Positions 6,068 through 12,012 of a DNA stretch of 34,824 nt are shown here, in pieces; the stretch's first letter is position 1, and every line of letters begins with the position of its first letter. Position numbers and translations under genes: made by a program. The notes beneath the pieces are model-generated. The model had not been told where the DNA came from and searched no databases. It saw only the letters and a program-made list of their open reading frames with translations. This DNA is from a virus, in the IMG/VR virus record IMGVR_UViG_3300021962_000338, positions 1 through 34,824 of that record. One strand, 5' to 3'.

Positions 6068-6139
6068 CTACTTGTTCATAACGTACATAGTTACTTCAAA
6101 GCCAAAACGCATTTCTGTTGCTGATGGTGTTGTCCACAT
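6068..6139 (-). CDS. pqqA: PqqA-like precursor peptide of pyrroloquinoline quinone
   Basis: A 23-codon gene from ATG 6139 to TAG 6068, with AAGGAG six bases before the start. The peptide begins MWTTPSATEMR and continues FGFEVTMYV. It has the PqqA layout: N-terminal MW-x-x-P, Arg11, then the E-V-T-M-Y block with Glu15 and Tyr19, the two residues that PqqE crosslinks and that become the PQQ skeleton. The numbering matches the 23-aa Klebsiella PqqA. No pqqB-E genes are in the window, so maturation would need host enzymes. It stands alone between two rightward operons and points the other way, like a phage moron. PQQ is the cofactor of methanol dehydrogenases, which points to a methylotroph host. 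Confidence 0.9.
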   Translation of the reverse strand: MWTTPSATEMRFGFEVTMYVMNK

Positions 6140-6185
6140 ATTGTTCTCCTTAATAGATCAATTGTTCTAATATTTAGTACATTTG

Positions 6186-6203
6186 TGTGTAATATATTAC
6201 ACA
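6186..6203. promoter_or_regulatory. Perfect 18-bp palindrome upstream of pqqA
   Basis: TGTGTAATATATTACACA is a perfect inverted repeat. It lies 47 bases upstream of the pqqA-like start codon and in the space shared with the divergent rightward operon (gene at 6336). This is the form of a dimeric repressor or activator site. A related palindrome lies at 6224-6240. No clear sigma70 promoter is visible for pqqA, so the site may overlap it. Confidence 0.6.
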
Positions 6204-6223
6204 TTTTGCTACACAAACACCTT

Positions 6224-6240
6224 TGTATGTAATACATGCA
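6224..6240. promoter_or_regulatory. Second related palindrome in the pqqA upstream region
   Basis: TGTATGTAATACATGCA is an odd-centred inverted repeat with one mismatched pair. With the preceding bases it shares the half-site TGTRTGTAATA with the palindrome at 6186-6203; the centres are about 38 bases apart. Two similar palindromes in a divergent control region suggest binding of one regulator at both. Confidence 0.5.
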
Positions 6241-6335
6241 AGACAAAGTAGTTTGTATATAAAATTATGCTGTTTTTGCGATACAAAAGCAAGTAAGAAA
6301 TATTTATATTACCCTAATGAAAATACGGAGACATT

Positions 6336-6665
6336 ATGGAAGAGATTATAGATTTTGATGACAATAGTGTGTTAGCACATACCCCAGAGGGTAAATTGCT
6401 GACATGTATACTAACGCAAGCAGTAGAAGATGCTTTATATAGACACGCACCTAATAAATCAGGTACTAAAAATATGAAGTATCATCATAAGATTAATTTT
6501 GAAAACAAAATAGACGCTATTAAATGGTTGTTTACTAATAGCGAATTATTAGATTCATGTTGTTTTGTAGTAAACGTGCATAAAGATTCTATTAGAAAAA
6601 AGATAATAGATATTATAGGTGCAGATGTTATTCATCCACTTGTGTATAATGTTTACAAACCATAA
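6336..6665 (+). CDS. Hypothetical 109-aa protein, first gene of the second rightward operon
   Basis: A 109-aa protein with ACGGAG six bases before ATG 6336. It begins with an acidic segment (MEEIIDFDDNSVLAHTPEGK), then has helical and basic stretches (ALYRHAPNKSGTKNMKYHHK) and a hydrophobic C-terminal part with Cys-Cys (LDSCCFVVNVHKDS). I recognise no domain. It overlaps the start of the SleB-like hydrolase by one base (TAATG). The AT-rich upstream region contains a weak promoter candidate (TTGCGA near 6277 and a TATATT near 6306). Confidence 0.7.
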   Translation: MEEIIDFDDNSVLAHTPEGKLLTCILTQAVEDALYRHAPNKSGTKNMKYHHKINFENKIDAIKWLFTNSELLDSCCFVVNVHKDSIRKKIIDIIGADVIHPLVYNVYKP

Positions 6666-7054
6666 TGGACATGCAACTGACAGAGCATGACGTTCATTGT
6701 ATAGCTACAGCAGTTTATACAGAAGTCAATACGCAATCACTAGAGGAAAAGTTAGGGGTTATTCATGTGATTGCAAATAGAGTAAGGTCTAAAAGGTTTG
6801 GCAAAGATGCTTGTGAGGTTGTGTATAGTCGTGGGCAGTTCATAGGAGTAGAAAACTATGTAAATGGTAAGCAAGCTAAACCAGATCAAAAAATGTTTTT
6901 AGAAACTCAATTACTGGTACTTGACACATTAGTTTTTAAGAAGTATGCTAACCCAGTTGCAAATAGTCTTTATTTTCATGATGATAGTATAGATATGAGA
7001 TTTATTTGGAATAAAAAGAAAGTAGTCCACATAGGAAGGATGGTATTTTATTAA
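6665..7054 (+). CDS. SleB/CwlJ-like cell wall hydrolase
   Basis: A 129-aa protein of the Hydrolase_2 (SleB) family, which cleaves peptidoglycan as a lytic transglycosylase. Visible signatures are AVYTEVNTQSLEEKLGVIHV (residues 16-35, with likely catalytic Glu20), VIANRVRSKRFG, the segment CEVVYSRGQFIGV, then NSLYFHDDS and IGRMVFY at the end. There is no signal peptide or wall-binding domain, so access to the wall would need the holin or a role in virion entry. The late block has its own GH24 lysozyme, so the phage carries two wall enzymes in different operons. Confidence 0.85.
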   Translation: MDMQLTEHDVHCIATAVYTEVNTQSLEEKLGVIHVIANRVRSKRFGKDACEVVYSRGQFIGVENYVNGKQAKPDQKMFLETQLLVLDTLVFKKYANPVANSLYFHDDSIDMRFIWNKKKVVHIGRMVFY

Positions 7055-7284
7055 TGAAACCTATAGCATGGCTTGTAGAAGAGTTTGACAGCACAGGGAA
7101 ACTTGTATGGTCTGGTCTTATGACTTCAGAACCTACGGAACTTTCATGGTTAAAAGACCTTAAATTAAAACTTCATAATGTTACGATAACACCATTAATA
7201 CCAGATACCAAAAATATTGTAAAAGTAACTAATGTTAAAAAATATGATAGCAAAAAACTAACGGAGGCTTACGGTGGCAACTAA
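7054..7284 (+). CDS. Hypothetical 76-aa protein
   Basis: A 76-aa protein coupled to the hydrolase by a TAATG overlap. It starts MKPIAWLVEEFDSTGKLVWS and is beta-like, with a Trp at the end of the first strand and LTSEPTEL-like turns. Short phage proteins opening MKPIAW are common, but no function is known to me. It overlaps the glycosyltransferase start by 11 bases, and the ribosome site for that gene (GGAGG) lies inside its last codons. Confidence 0.66.
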   Translation: MKPIAWLVEEFDSTGKLVWSGLMTSEPTELSWLKDLKLKLHNVTITPLIPDTKNIVKVTNVKKYDSKKLTEAYGGN

Positions 7285-8011
7285 ACCAAACTTATTTATA
7301 GCAACACCAATGTATGGAGGTTTATGTTATGGCACTTATTTAGAGTCTATGCTTAAACTGCAAGCATGGCTTAATGCTAAAGACATAGAAGCATACTTTT
7401 CATTTCTATACAACGAGAGCCTTATTACTAGAGGTCGTAATACTTTAGTCAATGATTTCTTAAAAAGCGACTCTACACACTTAATGTTTATTGATGCTGA
7501 CATACAGTTTGAAGCAAAAGATTTATTAAAGATGATTGACTCTGACGTAGAGATTATATGTGGCTTGTATCCTAAAAAAGAAATTAACTGGGGTGCAGTA
7601 TCTTTTGCTATTGAAAAGAAAGTGCCACAGGATCAACTTAAATACTTTACTGGCGAGTATGTAGTAAATATGGTTGGCGATGTTGAGAAACAACTTGTGC
7701 CATTAGATAAACCATTTGAGATTAAACATGGTGGCACTGGATTTATGTTGATTAAACGTGAAGTATTTGAAAAGCTAAAAGACAAGTGTCCATCTTATAA
7801 ACACAACATGAATGATGTTAATGACAATTCAAATATAGGCGACCAAGTTGTAGAATACTTTACCACTAGCATTGATGAACAAAATCATTTGTTAAGTGAA
7901 GATTATCACTTCTGTAAACTAGCTAGGGATAATGGTATTAAGGTTTGGGGTGCAGCATGGGCTCAACTAGGTCACACAGGCACTTATCAATTTAGTGGCA
8001 GGCTTGTATGA
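7274..8011 (+). CDS. GT-A fold glycosyltransferase
   Basis: A 245-aa glycosyltransferase-like protein starting at GTG 7274 behind a strong GGAGG seven bases upstream. It opens LFIATPMYGG, has RGRNTLVNDFL (residues 54-64), then the metal-binding FIDADIQF (DxD at Asp74 and Asp76), and IICGLYPKK with a later GGTGFMLIKREVF acceptor-side motif. This pattern is typical of small phage GT-A enzymes that use a nucleotide-sugar donor. The stop overlaps the start of an FkbM methyltransferase, so the two may modify one glycan on the virion or host. DNA-base glucosylation is another possibility. The substrate is unknown. Confidence 0.82.
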   Translation: MATKPNLFIATPMYGGLCYGTYLESMLKLQAWLNAKDIEAYFSFLYNESLITRGRNTLVNDFLKSDSTHLMFIDADIQFEAKDLLKMIDSDVEIICGLYPKKEINWGAVSFAIEKKVPQDQLKYFTGEYVVNMVGDVEKQLVPLDKPFEIKHGGTGFMLIKREVFEKLKDKCPSYKHNMNDVNDNSNIGDQVVEYFTTSIDEQNHLLSEDYHFCKLARDNGIKVWGAAWAQLGHTGTYQFSGRLV

Positions 8012-8592
8012 TTATACCTAATGACATGATTAGCCATGTAGGTAAGATATTTCAAGGTGAATATGCTATAGAAGGTATAGGAAAAAGCCCTTATATTATA
8101 GACATAGGTGCTAATGTAGGTGGCTTTGCAGTATGGGCACATGAATACTTTGATAAACCAAAGATAGATTGTTATGAACCTATAAAAGCTAACTATAGTT
8201 TATTAAGACAAAATACAGCAGGAACTGACATAGCCATTAGAAACTTTGCTATTGGCAAAGAAGATGGTGAGCGTATGATGTATTATGGATTACATAACTG
8301 TGGGGAAGCCAGTCTGTACGAAGGTGAAGAACAAAGACAAGAAGGTGAGATAGTTAAAGTCATGTCTGCTAAACACTTGCCAGAGTGTGCCATCATGAAA
8401 ATAGATACTGAAGGTGCAGAAATAGAGATACTAGAGAACTTGACTGTACAACCAGTAGTATTTCTTATAGAATTCCATAGTGCTTGGAATAGAAGACGTA
8501 TAGATGAACTATTGTATGACTATACCTTGATAGATTGCACAATGCGTGGTTATAATTACGGAATCTTAAAGTATTTAAGAGGTAAATTTTAA
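8008..8592 (+). CDS. FkbM-family SAM-dependent methyltransferase
   Basis: A 194-aa class I methyltransferase. The SAM site is IIDIGANVGGFAVWA (residues 30-44), followed by an acidic CYEPIKANY, and the FkbM-type motif MKIDTEGAEIEILEN near residue 130. It ends with a hydrophobic strand, IEFHSAWNRRRID. FkbM enzymes O-methylate sugars and other small hydroxyls. It is coupled to the glycosyltransferase by an ATGA overlap, suggesting both act on the same glycan. A longer nucleic-acid-binding part is absent, so DNA methylation is unlikely. Confidence 0.87.
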   Translation: MIIPNDMISHVGKIFQGEYAIEGIGKSPYIIDIGANVGGFAVWAHEYFDKPKIDCYEPIKANYSLLRQNTAGTDIAIRNFAIGKEDGERMMYYGLHNCGEASLYEGEEQRQEGEIVKVMSAKHLPECAIMKIDTEGAEIEILENLTVQPVVFLIEFHSAWNRRRIDELLYDYTLIDCTMRGYNYGILKYLRGKF

Positions 8593-8604
8593 AAGGAGAA
8601 TCAT

Positions 8605-8883
8605 ATGGATAATATAAATCATCCAAAGCATTACTTGGTAGGTGGTATAGAAGCAATAGATGTCATTGAAAGTCGCTTGACAAAAGAAGAGTTTATTGGA
8701 TACCTAAAAGGTTGTAAGATGAAATACGACTTACGCTACCCTTTTAAAGGCAAGTTTGAGGAAGATTTAGACAAGTCTGAATGGTATAAAAATAAACTAT
8801 TAGAGATAGTTAAAGATGAAGATGTTGTTAATCCACCAGAGGTTGCTGCTCAATTACAAAGACTAGAAATGGTTGATGATTAA
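8605..8883 (+). CDS. DUF3310-domain protein
   Basis: A 92-aa protein with the DUF3310 pattern: NHPKHYLVGGIEAIDVIES (residues 5-23), then EEFIGYLKGCKMKYDLRYPF and WYKNKL. The domain is found in many phages and in T7 gp1.7, which is known as a nucleotide kinase, so a role in nucleotide supply is possible but unproven here. AAGGAG stands before ATG 8605. The end overlaps the next gene by eight bases. Confidence 0.85.
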   Translation: MDNINHPKHYLVGGIEAIDVIESRLTKEEFIGYLKGCKMKYDLRYPFKGKFEEDLDKSEWYKNKLLEIVKDEDVVNPPEVAAQLQRLEMVDD

Positions 8884-9385
8884 CATTCCGATCAAGGATG
8901 AAATTGTTAGTCATTGTAGAAGTTTACTAAAAAAAACTAACTTTGGTAATAGAGGTGTTGCTGATGGTAATGCCTCTGAACAGTTAAGAGGTATTGTAGG
9001 TCAGTCTGTTGTTTTAGATTTTTTAGGATTACCATTCATTGAATCTAATGGATTTGATAATGGAGTAGATTTTACATATAAAGATAAAACGTATGATGTA
9101 AAAACTATGGGAAGAAATTGTGAGCCAAAGCCATACTTTGTAAATAATCTAATTGGATTGCAAGATAAATACAAAGTAGATAGATACATATTTTGTAGTT
9201 TAAATAGAACCAATATGATATTAACTATTTGTGGCTGGATAGATAAAAATGATTTTATTGAAAAAGCTAGTTTTTATAAAAAAGGTACTGTAAGAACTAG
9301 AAGTGATAATACAGCTTTTCAAACAAAAGCTGATTTGTATGAATTACAAAACAAAGAATTAAATGATTTTAACTTAATCGTCTAG
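8876..9385 (+). CDS. PD-(D/E)XK-like endonuclease-fold protein, putative
   Basis: A 169-aa protein from ATG 8876; a TTG at 8873 is also possible. The segment NGVDFTYKDKTYDVKTMGRN shows the Asp / Asp-x-Lys pattern of restriction-enzyme-like PD-(D/E)XK folds (D-V-K rather than E-x-K). Before it stands NASEQLRGIVGQSVVLDFLG, a helix common in such nucleases. The C-terminal half (YIFCSLNRTNMILTICGWI) continues the beta core. A nuclease or DNA-binding role is inferred. It is the last rightward gene and converges with the late block, overlapping its final gene by 12 bases. Confidence 0.62.
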   Translation: MINIPIKDEIVSHCRSLLKKTNFGNRGVADGNASEQLRGIVGQSVVLDFLGLPFIESNGFDNGVDFTYKDKTYDVKTMGRNCEPKPYFVNNLIGLQDKYKVDRYIFCSLNRTNMILTICGWIDKNDFIEKASFYKKGTVRTRSDNTAFQTKADLYELQNKELNDFNLIV

Positions 9386-9541
9386 TTCTGGCACTTCTGA
9401 ATAAACGGAAAGCCCATCACCACTAATTTCGATGTGGCTTCCGTCATCTAACATTATAATAAGCACGTCTTCACCGTAGTAGGCTTCTGCTTCTACTACC
9501 ATTTTGCCTACCATGTGCTCACATAATTGTTGAATGTTCAT
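9374..9541 (-). CDS. Hypothetical 55-aa acidic protein
   Basis: The last gene of the leftward block. ATG 9541 has AAGGA at a good distance, so I take it over the longer in-frame start at 9607, which would lie inside the exonuclease gene. The product is acidic and beta-like (MVVEAEAYYGEDVLIIML, then DGSHIEISGDGLSVY). No known domain. It converges with the rightward PD-(D/E)XK-like gene and overlaps its end by 12 bases, leaving no room for a separate terminator there. Confidence 0.65.
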   Translation of the reverse strand: MNIQQLCEHMVGKMVVEAEAYYGEDVLIIMLDDGSHIEISGDGLSVYSEVPELDD

Positions 9542-9549
9542 AATTTTCC

Positions 9550-10287
9550 TTATATGCTGATAACTGATTCTTTTGTAACTTGTTCTGATTTCACTGATCT
9601 GCTCCATTTACCACATCCTTGACATTGGAATCGTTGATAGTGTCGTGATAAATTAACTGCTGAACCACGCTTTTGTAATTTGCTAGAACCGCAATTTGGA
9701 CATACTGTATTTGCGGAATACGCATTGTGGTTAGGGTGGTTTTTAATCCATGCTTTAAACTTGTCATAAACTTTTTCAAGTAGTACTACATCGTTTTTAT
9801 TGTACTCTTCCATAGTCTTCCAAGCTTTACGATCATCGTTCATACACTTAACCCACAATGTATGACCTTCATGTTCTGTTTTAGAACCTAAACCTAAAGC
9901 CTGTGATACATAATCTAGTTTGTTAGAAACAAACCTAAATTGTCTTCTTGCTACTTGTAATAAATCTATCTGTTTGGCAGGTGCTGGAGGCGGCATACCT
10001 GCTAATAAAAACTCTTTGTGTAGTATGGGTATGTCAAACCTAGAACCGTTGTAGTGAACGATGGCATCAGCTTCATCGAGAAGTTTATGCACAGAGTCTA
10101 GCATCTTTTGTTTGCCAGATTTTTGAATAGAATCAAACATGATTTTAGATTCACCGTACCATTTAGCTGCATAGCAAAGGGTATAAGATGATTCTAATAA
10201 TTGATTTATAGAGATGTTCTGGTCAAAAATACCCCAGACATGAGCAGTATTTGGTGCTACTTCTATATCAATAAGTAAAATTTTCAT
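9550..10287 (-). CDS. DnaQ/RNase H-like 3'-5' exonuclease with C-terminal zinc ribbon
   Basis: A 245-aa protein. Exo I is DIE (Asp7, Glu9), Exo II is VHYNGSRFDIPILHKEF with Asp85, and Exo III is YNKND (Tyr162, Asp166), so the DEDD-type exonuclease site looks intact. The middle IDLLQVARRQF and LDYVSQALGLG fit the DnaQ-like fold seen in YprB-type proteins. The C-terminus adds a zinc ribbon with CPNCG (196-200) and CQGCG (222-226), possibly for nucleic-acid binding. AAGG stands before ATG 10287. Sitting behind the lysis genes is unusual for a repair enzyme; proofreading or nucleotide-salvage roles are possible. Confidence 0.86.
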   Translation of the reverse strand: MKILLIDIEVAPNTAHVWGIFDQNISINQLLESSYTLCYAAKWYGESKIMFDSIQKSGKQKMLDSVHKLLDEADAIVHYNGSRFDIPILHKEFLLAGMPPPAPAKQIDLLQVARRQFRFVSNKLDYVSQALGLGSKTEHEGHTLWVKCMNDDRKAWKTMEEYNKNDVVLLEKVYDKFKAWIKNHPNHNAYSANTVCPNCGSSKLQKRGSAVNLSRHYQRFQCQGCGKWSRSVKSEQVTKESVISI

Positions 10288-10314
10288 AATAACCTTTAGT
10301 TATAAGTTTACTTA

Positions 10315-10764
10315 TTATATACCAAGAAATAGTCTGCGTTCATCCAATCTTCTGTTTTGTAAGCCTTTTAGGACTTTACCACCAGCTCTACAATATTTAA
10401 CTAGCGATTCCATAGCCGCTTCTTTATCGCCACGAAGCAACGCTTGACGGATGGTTGAACGCTGAAAGCATCCAAGACCCAGATTGAAGCAAAAAGAAAC
10501 AATGCTGTCGAATTCGTGTTGTCGAAGAGGCACGTTAGGTAGCATCTTGCGTACTCCCAACTCGAAACGATTGAGGTCGTGTTTAAGAATTCCATCTATT
10601 TCCTCGTTTGTAAATGTTTTATTCCACGCTTCTGGAAGAGACTTGCCATCTCCAATAAGATGACCCACACCGACAGTCCATAAACCAGCAGGACACTTGT
10701 AAGGCTTATTACGAACACCTTCATGATGTCGGATTAACTTGATAGCCTCTTTAGATACTTTCAC
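10315..10764 (-). CDS. GH24 lysozyme (endolysin) with Cys in the catalytic Asp place
   Basis: A 149-aa muramidase of the T4/P22 lysozyme family that cuts peptidoglycan at lysis. The catalytic layout is Glu15-x8-Cys24-x5-Thr30 (GTG counted as 1): the usual E-D-T triad with Cys instead of Asp, as in some P1-like lysozymes. Then follow TVGVGHLIGDG and a C-terminal NRRLDERRLFL. I chose GTG 10764, which overlaps the holin stop by 14 bases; a TTG at 10839 would add a hydrophobic N-terminus but that segment is the holin frame's shadow. There is no signal sequence, so it needs the 3-TM holin for export. Confidence 0.86.
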   Translation of the reverse strand: MKVSKEAIKLIRHHEGVRNKPYKCPAGLWTVGVGHLIGDGKSLPEAWNKTFTNEEIDGILKHDLNRFELGVRKMLPNVPLRQHEFDSIVSFCFNLGLGCFQRSTIRQALLRGDKEAAMESLVKYCRAGGKVLKGLQNRRLDERRLFLGI

Positions 10765-11248
10765 GTTTCTTTTCCCATGTACGAGAACCGAAATAGAAAC
10801 CAATAATAGATGCAGTAATAGCCATTTCTTCAGAACCAAATACTTCTTGAGATGCTACAACAAAGTCTACACCTGACCACATAGCCCATGCTAATGAGAT
10901 AAGGTTGATAAGCACTAACTCACCCACAAAGATAAAAGCGACTACAGGTCTAACCATAGCGTTCCAATTCTTAACTGTAGGGCTTGCATTTTCTACTAGC
11001 TTCTTATCGTGGTCGTATAATGCTTCACGTTCTTGTGCGTATGTTTGAACTTCTATTTGGTCTAGCTTAATAGCTTCTATCTTTTCTTGTGATATAAAGC
11101 CTGCTTTAGCTAATTCTAATTCACGTTCTGTTTGTAGTTTAGCCATTTCTCTTTCATGTTTTTGGTCACCCTTTTGCTGAAAGAAACCTAAAACACTGGG
11201 TAAGCCTGAAGTAGCAAAACCTAATATACCTGATAAAATACTTAACAT
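10751..11248 (-). CDS. Holin of the 3-TM (GTA-type) superfamily
   Basis: A 165-aa protein. The N-terminal segment LSILSGILGFATSGLPSVLG is hydrophobic. A long charged helix (EREMAKLQTERELELAKAG, then EKIEAIKLDQIEVQ) follows, and near the C-terminus come NAMVRPVVAFIFVGELVLIN and IIGFYFGSRTWEKK. The RPVVAF...W...FGSRTWEK arrangement is typical of holin_3TM proteins from gene-transfer agents and phages. It lies directly upstream of the lysozyme. GGAGTTATAG before ATG 11248 is a good ribosome site and is embedded in the end of the metallopeptidase gene, so the two may be coupled. Confidence 0.87.
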   Translation of the reverse strand: MLSILSGILGFATSGLPSVLGFFQQKGDQKHEREMAKLQTERELELAKAGFISQEKIEAIKLDQIEVQTYAQEREALYDHDKKLVENASPTVKNWNAMVRPVVAFIFVGELVLINLISLAWAMWSGVDFVVASQEVFGSEEMAITASIIGFYFGSRTWEKKRESI

Positions 11249-11608
11249 CTATAACTCCTTTGGATCAAAGCCATACATTTTGGCTACACGTTTTTGTAAT
11301 TTAAGAAACAAGCCTTTATGACTTGTGTACTGCTCTGTTTTTGGTGAAACTGTATATACACACATATGCAATATTTCATGGCAAAGTGTAATTAACACAG
11401 GGTATAAGTGAGAATGTCTTGCAGTAGATATAGTAATGACATGTGGTTCACTTTTTTCTGGTGGTTGATACTCTCCACATATAGCATTGTCATTTACAAT
11501 AACAAAATCTACTTTAGATGCTGGTGGTAATTTGTATTCATCAAATATAGGCATCTCTATAATTGCACTATAGAGGTTAGCTATATTATTTTCTGTGATG
11601 AATGTCAT
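11249..11608 (-). CDS. SprT-like zinc metallopeptidase
   Basis: A 119-aa protein with a zinc-protease core: LCHEILHM (His77, Glu78, His81) and a following SHKGLFLKL with His97 as the third ligand. This HExxH plus later His pattern fits small SprT-like or phage-encoded peptidases. It contains no signal peptide and overlaps the preceding membrane protein by four bases (ATGA). Its place next to the holin suggests a role in lysis or in processing virion or membrane proteins; the substrate is unknown. Confidence 0.78.
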   Translation of the reverse strand: MTFITENNIANLYSAIIEMPIFDEYKLPPASKVDFVIVNDNAICGEYQPPEKSEPHVITISTARHSHLYPVLITLCHEILHMCVYTVSPKTEQYTSHKGLFLKLQKRVAKMYGFDPKEL

Positions 11609-12012
11609 TTTGATAATGGGTTCATTGTGCTGCGTTTAACAGTATTTAATTTATCATCCATAGCATTAACAGTAGCTTCTAATTCTTTACGCAGACCTGA
11701 TACCATAGCTGCAGTTTCACGAGAGTTAGCAATAGCATCTGAAGACTTTTCACTAGCTTTCATTATAGACTCTGACAGTTGATATTGTCTTTCATTTATT
11801 GCTTTAACTTGTATTTCTAAACCATTTAATTTAGACTCTATAGGAGCTAAATCTAAACTGTCAACAGCTTCAATTGCCGTAACCATCTTGTTGTAAAAAG
11901 TTATGCCTGCGTATGCCGAGCCAGCTACTATTGGCAATGCTATTAAAATCAATTTCAGAAGTGCCGAGCTGGATAAGCTCAAGCTGAAGGTTTTGATTTT
12001 TTCCGAACTCAT
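11605..12012 (-). CDS. Membrane-anchored coiled-coil protein (spanin-like topology)
   Basis: A 135-aa protein with a hydrophobic anchor near the start (ALLKLILIALPIVAGSAYAG) and then a long helical coiled-coil region (AIEAVDSLDLAPIESKLNGL, with many Ala, Glu and Lys). This is the topology of inner-membrane i-spanins such as lambda Rz, which span to the outer membrane at lysis. It starts with a GGAG site inside the end of the Cys-rich gene, overlapping that gene by 143 bases. Identity as a spanin is inference; no lipoprotein partner with a lipobox is evident. Confidence 0.6.
   Translation of the reverse strand: MSSEKIKTFSLSLSSSALLKLILIALPIVAGSAYAGITFYNKMVTAIEAVDSLDLAPIESKLNGLEIQVKAINERQYQLSESIMKASEKSSDAIANSRETAAMVSGLRKELEATVNAMDDKLNTVKRSTMNPLSK

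Noticed and set aside
9542-9607. Longer start of the 55-aa gene
   Set aside because: The extra residues overlap the exonuclease's end, while ATG 9541 has AAGGA at the proper distance.
10764-10839. Hydrophobic N-terminal extension of the lysozyme that would look like a signal-arrest segment
   Set aside because: It needs a TTG start inside the holin gene, whose own frame gives a convincing holin C-terminus there. GTG 10764 gives a normal lysozyme N-terminus.
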